Shown here: piece after piece, positions 21,201 to 64,000 of the stretch
Position numbering within the stretch: position 1 is the first letter of the stretch
Layout: every line of letters begins with the position of its first letter
Assembly (NCBI GenBank): GCA_947044365.1
Contig: OX345637.1
Coordinates: forward strand, 4,140,501 to 4,204,500
Reading direction: 5' to 3'
DNA: 64,000 bases
Source of the DNA: Petrosia ficiformis
Taxonomy: Eukaryota > Porifera > Demospongiae > Haplosclerida > Petrosiidae
The notes under the pieces: model-generated
The model's input: only the letters and a program-made list of their open reading frames with translations
Databases searched by the model: none
What the model was told of the DNA's origin: nothing
Program-made: the position numbers and the translations under genes

Positions 21201-24200
21201 TTTTACCTTCACCATTTTCATATATTGTCCTTCCTTTGTGTATGTCAAATTTCAATCTATTGTATCATTATTAAGCTACAGTATAAACATGTATTAACCT
21301 TACGACATTAAACTATACACTATATTACATATACGTTATTACATCCTAACTTTGATGTCAGTATGAATGTAAACAGACTGTATATAGTGTGAAAAAATGA
21401 CATGGATTATGTACAGAGAGAATAATGTCTTAATGAGTTTAACAGTAATACATACACTGTATGACAGTAGTAGCACTATACATACACTGTATGACATTAG
21501 TAGGACTATACATACACTGTATGACAATAGTAGCACTATACATACACTGTATGATGGTAGTAGCACTATACATACACTGTATGACATTAGTAGGACTATA
21601 CATACACTGTATGACAATAGTAGGACTATACATACACTGTATGACATTAGTAGGACTATACATACACTGTATGACAATAGTAGGACTGTACATACACTGT
21701 ATGACAGTAGTAGCACTATACATACACTGTATGACATTAGTAGGACTATACATACACTGGACTATACATAATAGTAGGACTATACATACACTGTATGACA
21801 ATAGTAGCAATATACATACACTGTATGACAGTAGTAGGACTATACATACACTGTATGACAATAGTAAGACTATACATACACTGTATGACAATAGTAGCAC
21901 TATACATACACTGTATGACAATAGTAGGACTATACATACACTGTATGACAATAGTAGGACTATACATACACTGTATGACAATAGTAGGACTATACATACA
22001 CTGTATGACAATAGTAGGACTATACATACACTGTATGACAATAGTAGCACTATACATACACTGTATGACATTAGTAGGACTATACATACACTGTATGACA
22101 ATAGTAGGACTATACATACACTGTATGACAATAGTAGCACTATACATACACTGTATGACATTAGTAGGACTATACATACACTGTATGACAATAGTAGGAC
22201 TATACATACACTGTATGACAGTAGTAGCACTATACATACACTGTATGACATTAGTAGGACTATACATACACTGGACTATACATACACTGTATGACAATAG
22301 TAGCACTATACATACACTGTATGACAATAGTAGCACTATACATACACTGTATGACATTAGTAGGACTATACATACACTGTATGACAATAGTAGGACTATA
22401 CATACACTGTATGACAGTAGTAGCACTATACATACACTGTATGACATTAGTAGGACTATACATACACTGGACTATACATACACTGTATGACAATAGTAGC
22501 ACTATACATACACTGTATGACATTAGTAGCACTATACATACACTGTATGACAATAGTAGCACTATACATACACTGTATGACAATAGTAGGACTATACATA
22601 CACTGTATGACATTAGTAGGACTATACATACACTGTATGACAATAGTAGGACTGTACATACACTGTATGACAGTAGTAGCACTATACATACACTGTATGA
22701 CATTAGTAGGACTATACATACACTGGACTATACATAATAGTAGGACTATACATACACTGTATGACAATAGTAGCAATATACATACACTGTATGACAGTAG
22801 TAGGACTATACATACACTGTATGACAATAGTAAGACTATACATACACTGTATGACAATAGTAGCACTATACATACACTGTATGACAATAGTAGGACTATA
22901 CATACACTGTATGACAATAGTAGGACTATACATACACTGTATGACAATAGTAGGACTATACATACACTGTATGACAATAGTAGGACTATACATACACTGT
23001 ATGACAATAGTAGCACTATACATACACTGTATGACATTAGTAGGACTATACATACACTGTATGACAATAGTAGGACTATACATACACTGTATGACAATAG
23101 TAGCACTATACATACACTGTATGACATTAGTAGGACTATACATACACTGTATGACAATAGTAGGACTATACATACACTGTATGACAGTAGTAGCACTATA
23201 CATACACTGTATGACATTAGTAGGACTATACATACACTGGACTATACATACACTGTATGACAATAGTAGCACTATACATACACTGTATGACAATAGTAGC
23301 ACTATACATACACTGTATGACATTAGTAGGACTATACATACACTGTATGACAATAGTAGGACTATACATACACTGTATGACAGTAGTAGCACTATACATA
23401 CACTGTATGACATTAGTAGGACTATACATACACTGGACTATACATACACTGTATGACAATAGTAGCACTATACATACACTGTATGACATTAGTAGCACTA
23501 TACATACACTGTATGACAATAGTAGCACTATACATACACTGTATGACAATAGTAGGACTATACATACACTGTATGACAATAGTAGCACTATACATACACT
23601 GTATGACAATAGTAGCACTATACATACACTGTATGACAATAGTAGGACTATACATACACTGTATGACAGTAGTAGCACTATACATACACTGTATGACAAT
23701 TAGTAGGATTATACATACACTGTATGACAATAGTAGCACTATACATACACTGTATGACAGTAGTAGGACTATACATACACTGTATGACAATAGTAGCACT
23801 ATACATACACTGTATGACGATAGTAGGACTATACATACACTGTATGACAATAGTAGGACTATACATACACTGTATGACAGTAGTAGCACTATACATACAC
23901 TGTATGACATTAGTAGGACTATACATACACTGTATGACAATAGTAGGACTATACATACACTGTATGACAATAGTAGGACTATTACTAATTTTCATTTGTG
24001 GTTGAAAATAATTAAAGTTATCCTATTTTGTATATACATGTACATGCATGTACATGTAATTAATAATTGAGCAGTTATCATATTATCCTAATTGTTGTGT
24101 ACATATTTCAATAATTCCATTATTAGTTATAGACATTTTTGTAATAGTTAATGGTCCCACACATGCCATATACTATTCGTTCACATACCCAACTAGCTCT

Positions 24201-27200
24201 GCATTTATGTAATGGATATAACAGTCATCTTTTCATTTAAGCTTAAAAATACTACTGGATTGTCCATTACATATTCCAAATGCATGTATCTTTTTTATGG
24301 CCCACAGGGCTATCTTTGTGATTGCTTTCCATGGGGTTACATTAAAGAAGTTACATCATTCCAAAGGGCTTGGTCAATTAGTGGGTGTGGCAGATAAACA
24401 AACGTACGCTCCAACCAGGAGAGTGAAATCAGGTTCTGGAAACTGTAATTATGTTGTAGCTTAAAAGAACTGTTAAAAAGTAAACAGAAAGGAAACACAA
24501 TTGAACAACTACATGTATAATGTATTAATGGGCACGACAAAGTCATAACTGAGCAAAGATGATTAGTCATCACAAATCCATAATAAGGATATTTTTTTCT
24601 CTAAATAATTATCTTGTTTAATTGATAATCATATCCGATAGATTCTGTCTTACAGATTAGCATTATAAACAGTATAATTCAACTCCATACAAATACATGT
24701 ACATAATACAATGTATATACACAATACAGATGCATGAGATTGTTGTTTCACACTTCATATTATCATTGAGATCTCAGTTTTTCAGCATCCTAATAATCAA
24801 ATCTGTTGCCCGAGCTCATATAAAAAGGGGTGGTTTTGTGGTTTCTACTAAATTAAAACCCCCTTCAAAATAATGGTAGTTGCATGTTTTTCATCAACCT
24901 TATGCATCTATCACATGTACACATGTAGCTATAGTTTCCATTAGGTACATACACTTGTAATACTCATGTTTATAATGGGTAGTAAAAGCAATCCAGTGTG
25001 TTCCTGATGGACATGGAATGTAATAATGGAAAGTGTACATTTATTTCCCATTAGGTACATGATAATATTGACTTCCTAAGTTCCTATAGATGCTCTCATT
25101 GTTATGTGATAATGTGAGTGCACTATTAAGCAGATGAAATGCATCTGCTTAATAGTAGTATACATGTACGTCCTCCTGTGGTTGCTAACCCATGCACATC
25201 AGGCTGGCAGGTACCCACAAATTTCTATGAACTTGAAACTTCCTTTTGAAAGTCCTAGATCCATCATTTTCAAACTCCATGGATCATATTAAACAGCATT
25301 GCTGGCCAGGCAGTTAGACATATACATAGTTCTCAGCATAATTATCAAAATCTCATGAATATTATTATGTGGTTCATTTAGGGTAGGATTAGGGCTCCCT
25401 TGTGGTTAGGGTTCAGACAGTATTAAAGTGATATTAGTCTTTGATGGCAATCTTGGACATCACTGGTCAATAGACATTGTTGCAATATTACCATTCTGCA
25501 CATGACAGTAAATTTATTATCAATAAAAAATTTTTTTTCTTGGTAATAAAAATTTTGAGGAGAAAAAGTAGCGTGGCTTTGCGCCATTGCGCCCATGGTT
25601 TGGGGAAACCACTGACTTTGTGTATTGCTTTTACTCTAGCCATTGTGTAGGATCATTATATTGAAGTTATTATTGATAATGTATGTACCATCTTTTATCT
25701 TATAATGTGTGCTATATATTTATAAGCTCATTGACTTTCTTACATACTCTATTATTTTCGAATGAAATGTTTTTACTTTTTAAAGTATACTTGTTTAATT
25801 ATTACTATTTGATATCTTTTTGTTCAAAAGGAAGATGACTACCCCATGTTAGATTTAGATGATGTGTACAAGTTTGAACCAGAGCAAAGAGAAGAAAGAC
25901 TAAAGGTCAGTCAGTGTATGGATGATACCACATGCATGCATGCACACTAGTGTAATGCACTGATGTGTGTCCAGCATAGACACAGTATAATATTGTACTT
26001 GCTATTATCGCTTTCAATAAGCAATCCACTGTCAAATACAGCCGAGTAATGCTCATTATAATCAAGAGAGTTACATCATTTACATGTAATTTAAACACAC
26101 AGAATCAGGTTTGGAAGCAACCAGCTGAAACTTATTATATTCCACTGCATGGTAGTGATGGTCAATACCAGAAATTTGTAATCTGATATGATACTGATCT
26201 CTGATATTAACAGTTTTCCACTCTCCTCAGGAATATTTAAAAGATGCTAAGAAGCCACCTGATGTGAGTTAAACATATTCATGTTCAAATTAAGTAGTCT
26301 GCTACATGAATGGGAGAGGGTATAAGTTGTTTCAGTGAGTATAGTGACACTCATTGCTAATCCACCCAAATAGATATGTGACTTTATGTATTTGGATAAA
26401 TCAGCTGTTTAGGAGAAGTTTTTGATCTAATTTGTAATTAAATGCTTGTTATTCAACTAGCTTGTATAGTACGCCACTGTCTCAGAAGCATAATGATTGA
26501 TCCTTCTGGATACCTGTCTAAAAGTGATCAAAAATGTCTTCCAAATGGTCAATTTTCATGATCATGTACAGTCACAAATAAACAATAAATTATAATTTAT
26601 GCATGTCAAGGGTTTTTTCTGCTATGGAAAAACTGTCAGAGCCAAAAATAACATTTTTAAGAGGTAATAATAGCAAAATCATAATTATTTAATAACTAGG
26701 GGTCTGGGGTTTAGGGTCACAGAGATGTTTGATAACTAGGGGTCTGGGGTTTAGGGTCACAGAGATGTTTGCGTTTTAGATACAAATGTACTAGAGAGTG
26801 GAATAGTCAAATCAATCATGTATGCATGAACCCTGCCTGCATGTGCAATGTTTTGGTGCATCTTTAAATTAGGAAATTGGTTTCTATAAAACATTTTCTA
26901 CCAGACTGACACAAACAAGAGCATAAAATAATTTATTATACCAACATGAATAGATCTGTTAATTAAATTAACCTTTGATAGTTTGACAAGATATAGCGTT
27001 TTCTGCACGGTAAATTTGAATACTACCAATAGATGGACTCTAGTTTGATTAATGATCTTCATTGTACAATGGTACATCAGTACTGTGAGGTTTATATTTG
27101 CAATCTTGACAGGCACTGATTGATGTTGCATTATAAATACTAAATGAAAAGGTATAGGTGGATGCTTTTCATGATCAGTTATAGCGAATTTATTTTTGGG

Positions 27201-27581
27201 GAAGTGTCCCTTTTTGAAAATTAGTTTACAAATGATCACTAGCTTTTATTATCAGGCTATCATTATACTATCAAAGTAGAATTAGTAGATAAACCAGTTG
27301 AGGAGGCTGAAAGTAAAGAATGGGTTTTAATGGCATAGGGATACTATAGAAAGCAAGACTTGATTTTTCATTCACCGTCATTCTGCCATGTTTGTATGGG
27401 AAGTCAATAAAATTTGATATTAGCTCTTCCTGAGTATCAAATTTTATTTGCAGGAAGGTGTCTGTTTTTGAAAATTACATTGTTACATGAAGATCACATT
27501 CATTTGTTCTTTTGTGTGCAGGATTTTATTGAAGAGCTCTTAAAAAGGGCAGCTGCTGTCAGTAAAGTACTCGGATATTAG
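18205..27581 (+). CDS. PPP1R14-family (CPI-17/PHI-1-like) PP1 inhibitor
   Basis: Phosphorylation-dependent inhibitor of protein phosphatase 1, notably myosin phosphatase. Exons: 18205-18387, 25831-25905, 26231-26263 and 27522-27581. All are phase 0 with GT-AG introns, giving 116 codons to a TAG. An in-frame GTG upstream is not used; the ATG at 18205 is chosen. Residues 12-15 are RVQF, a canonical RVxF-type PP1-docking motif at the place where PHI-1/KEPI have RVYF/RVFF. Residues 29-38 (KADLTMKYDR) match the inhibitory loop of CPI-17 (around Thr38, ARVTVKYDR), so T33 is the likely activating phosphosite. The following helix (RIDIENWMDEQLKLLY), an acidic LDLDDV segment and the C-terminal DFIEELLKR helix all match the family helices. 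The length is typical of the family (about 120-165). Intron 1 is 7.4 kb and repeat-filled. Confidence 0.9.
19003..19140. mobile_element. MITE family C, 3'-degraded copy
   Basis: Starts CAGTGTTTTTGATAAGC and contains 'ggtgtagttaattatgatta' and 'ttgttgagccaatttggcc', the reverse orientation of 12300-12522. It loses similarity before the other terminal repeat. Confidence 0.65.
19931..20209. mobile_element. MITE family D (TAGTGTTGTTTTAGTT ends)
   Basis: The left end TAGTGTTGTTTTAGTT and right end AAAACAGCACTA are inverted repeats. The interior is made of 'agttatagtt' and 'aactaaaa' words and a 'ccattattggt' landmark. Other copies: 31870-32157, 52073-52346, and partial ones at 40190-40278, 56090-56165 and 59325-59632. 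Non-coding. Confidence 0.75.
21447..23983. repeat. Tandem array, 30-bp unit, about 84 copies, 966-bp higher-order repeat
   Basis: The unit is 'catacactgtatgacaatag' plus 'taggactata', with variants at the caa/cat/cag and agg/agc positions. A truncated junction ('cactggactatacata') recurs at about 21755, 22270 and 22465, and again exactly 966 bp later at 22720, 23235 and 23430. This shows a 966-bp block was duplicated. The core CATACACTGTATG is an almost perfect 13-bp palindrome. Because 30 is divisible by 3 and the unit lacks stops in several frames, long ORFs appear on both strands; they are artefacts. Confidence 0.97.
24310..24592. mobile_element. MITE family E copy
   Basis: 'ctttgtgattgctttccatg' near 24313 and 'cattccaaagggcttggtca' near 24357 match the family E element at 2011-3072, and the far end resembles its inverted terminus (aatccataataaggat). 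This copy lacks the hAT insertion, so it shows the empty family E structure. Confidence 0.65.
26692..26773. repeat. Tandem duplication, 41-bp unit, two copies
   Basis: 'ataactaggggtctggggtt' plus 'tagggtcacagagatgtttg' occurs twice in direct succession with no visible difference, within PPP1R14 intron 3. A recent duplication or an assembly artefact. Confidence 0.85.
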
Positions 27582-29816
27582 CCTATTTGGTTTATGTATA
27601 ATTTTACTTATTTTCACTATATATAATTATTTCATTATTGATGTTTTCTATAATTTTATTATTATTAACATTATAGTTAATTAATAAGTCAGGGAAAATA
27701 AAGTCATAATTATCATGGCTATGAAGATTGAGTAATCTTATTATGGGTATCAATATTGGGAAAAGATGACATTTACAGACTCTGCTGGAATGCTGCATCT
27801 TCACAAGATGTGTAGGTCATGGTTTACCTGTTTAAAAATTCATTAAAGTATTACAATAAATTTTGGCCTAAATTTAATGATGGTCTTATATAGCCCTCAA
27901 TTTCTATGCCCCTGTTAGCAAATGTTCTTCCTAATAATAATGAATGCACTGAATTGCAGAATTACTAACAAGAAAATAATTACAGACAAACTTGACTGAT
28001 TATTAGACTGAGAACATATATTATATTATGTGTACTCCATGTACCTTTCTGCTAACAGAAGTCTTCTGAAAGCGGTGGAACAACAATCCTGGATTGTAAA
28101 ATTTGTCATAACTTTATAACCGAAAGGTTTTATTTTGATCCTTGTGGGTAAGTCTGTTGGTAGCTTGATTGAAGTACAGGTTGTCCAGAAATTTTGGTAA
28201 AAGACACACAGATGGGTGTTTGTAAAACCTGGACTGGACTAGAGAATTTTGATAATAACAAGTGTTTCAACCTCAGTGTGTTAGTTTTTACAGATTAAAA
28301 AAAAAACATTCTTTGCTGAAGGATGCATGCAATGATGCCGGATAGCTGATAATAAACCAGTAATTATAAAATGAAAATAGTATATTCAATTAAGAAAATA
28401 GCAGAATAGTAGAAAATATGATAATTTGAAAATATTTCAAGAAATATAATCGAAAAAGAAAGAAATTATATATTAAGAAAAAAAGATTATTGAAAAAGAT
28501 TAACTTCATAGTCATTAAAAAAAATTATTTATACTTTCTTTTATAATAATTATTATTATGAATTGAAAATAAAGAAACTTATATATATAATTATATTGAA
28601 TTTTCTTTATTTTCTTAATTATATTTCCTAGTGTAGAAAAAAAATCAAAAAAATAGAAAACAACATTTCAAAGAAAAATTTAAATACAAAAAAACAACAA
28701 AAAAATTATTATTTCAAAGACATAACGGCCATTAAGATGAGCAGTGAATGAAAATGAGTCCCTGCAAAAAAGAAATCTCAATGAAGATGAGTCTTGGTAG
28801 AAAGGAGCCCATGAAAATGAGCAAATCCAGGTGAACCTGCATTGCAGGCAGGTAGAGGGATGACTGGAAAAAGCCCCACGTGTCCTAGGATGAAGTATGA
28901 AGTAGACTGGAACTGGAGCACTATAGATGAGGTAGACCGGATGTACTGGAACTGCCCCACATGGGGCTGGATCTAGTGACTCCAGCATCCCCAACCTGGG
29001 AATCGGTAAAATCATTTGTCCCGCACACTACTAGCAACAAGGATTGATCATGCCACCCAAAGAAAAAAGGGTGGCATGGCCAACCCTGGCTGTTAGGAGT
29101 GATTAGAACAAATGAGCACTCAAAATCCAAGAGAACACCAAAAGCAACCTCAAAATCATCAGAAACAGACCTGTGCAGGAAAGAAATATAGTAAATACAC
29201 TGTTCACAAAAAAATTAATATTTAAGAAGAATAGAAAACCGTATGGAGACAAGAAGCTAGTCAGTTTACATAGTGAATGCACTGAATGGCAAAACACTGT
29301 TTGGAGGCTGGGCTGGTGAACAAAAGAAGATGTTTGGAACCTGATAAATTTAAAGAATCACGGAAAGCAGTTGCTCCATGGCCACATGCACATGTACAGC
29401 TGACATGGATTTGCAAACTTCATTGCTTACTACTTGGTTAAAAGTGGTAGATCATCCAGTTCCAGTCATGTTATGCACTATTAGTAATCAAACTTAGATA
29501 TAGTACTGTGTGTAAACTTACACGTGCAATTAATTACATTTGTGTGGGTGTGGCGCGAAGATCACGCTAAAGCGCGTTAAATAAATAAATAGCGCGCTTA
29601 TAATTATTCCGCTTAAAACGCGCTTTAGGGGAAACACTGACTGAAATAGAATAGAAAAGAGAATGGAGACTAACAACTTACCTTTTATTGAAGTAAAAAT
29701 GCAACGACGTAGAGAGTAGATAGATGGATAGTTTTCTGAAGGAGAAAAGAAACAAATATAGACAGTAACGAGTTATGCGCATGAACCTTAAAAAATGAGT
29801 AGTGTTGGGTGTGGTT
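27582..29816. other. Intergenic region between PPP1R14 and DNAH1
   Basis: No gene recognised. 27582-28700 is AT-rich. 28720-29400 is visibly richer in G and C, contains several purine-rich 'aatgaaaatga' words and overlapping minus-strand ORFs with no known domain, and may be a repeat element of unknown family. 29530-29640 has CG-rich words (gcgcgttaaataaataaata) ending 'ggggaaacactgac', which resembles a hAT-type terminus. The DNAH1 promoter follows. Confidence 0.45.
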
Positions 29817-29830
29817 GTTACTATGGTTAC
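29817..29830 (+). promoter_or_regulatory. Candidate RFX X-box upstream of DNAH1
   Basis: GTTACTATGGTTAC fits the X-box consensus RYYNYY-AT-RRNRAC at all but one position (T instead of R in the second half-site), with the preferred 2-bp AT spacer. It ends 27 bp before the DNAH1 start codon. RFX factors control ciliary genes in animals through X-boxes that usually lie within about 150 bp of the ATG, so the position is as expected. Confidence 0.6.
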
Positions 29831-29857
29831 GAGCACTAGATCAACAATCTTTCTATA

Positions 29858-64000
<34,143 letters not shown>

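Larger units (their letters stand above)
18388..25830 (+). other. PPP1R14 intron 1, contents
   Basis: A 7443-bp GT-AG intron. It holds a family C fragment (19003-19140), a family D element (19931-20209), a family E fragment (20220-20330), a repeat around 21170-21370 that recurs at 44560-44800, the 30-bp array (21447-23983) and a family E element (24310-24592). From about 24600 to 25830 I see only AT-rich unique-looking sequence and a possible element end near 25600 (ggggaaaccactgac). No exon is recognisable. Confidence 0.6.

Noticed and set aside
21339..24070. Long ORFs on both strands (up to 277 codons, SYSVCIVLL and IHTLYDNS repeats)
   Set aside because: They are produced by the 30-bp stop-free tandem unit in several frames at once, within a PPP1R14 intron; no splice or start context supports a protein.
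28680..29015. Minus-strand ORF of 111 codons
   Set aside because: No recognisable domain, other frames overlapping it are also open, and codon pattern and context give no support for an exon.

Overview
The window is intron-rich, AT-rich eukaryotic DNA dominated by small mobile elements, tandem arrays and a palindromic ACATGT motif. Gene content (an axonemal dynein, an IFT-A subunit and a CPI-17-type phosphatase inhibitor), compact exons and a tRNA gene point to an animal. A demosponge such as Amphimedon is my best guess; that is an impression from style and not a demonstrated identification.

Layout. Positions 1-12104 hold three diverged copies of one segment. The middle copy carries an intact single-exon 2-oxoglutarate/Fe(II) oxygenase-like gene (6136-7500). 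The third copy keeps only 98 bp of that gene (12007-12104). A nested hAT transposon remnant and several MITE-like elements lie between them. Positions 12883-18077 (minus strand) carry the first five coding exons of an IFT43 homologue; its 3' end was not found. It is divergent from a PPP1R14 (CPI-17/PHI-1 family) homologue (18205-27581, four exons), with 127 bp between the two start codons. The 7.4 kb first intron of that gene contains a 2.5 kb array of 30-bp units. From 29858 to the window end runs a DNAH1-type inner-arm axonemal dynein heavy chain: 45 exons that I could join in frame into 2378 codons, reaching into AAA3, with the rest beyond the window.

Biology. IFT43 (retrograde ciliary transport) and DNAH1 (inner dynein arm) are both ciliary genes. 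Each has a sequence resembling an RFX X-box within about 50 bp of its start codon, which suggests ciliogenic control. PPP1R14 shares the IFT43 promoter region. The DNAH1 introns hold a tRNA-Arg gene, tRNA-derived SINEs, at least five families with terminal inverted repeats, minisatellites, a perfect 67-bp palindrome and one apparent GC-AG intron splitting the AAA2 P-loop region.

All gene models were built by eye from reading frames, splice sites and remembered family conservation. No alignment was run.
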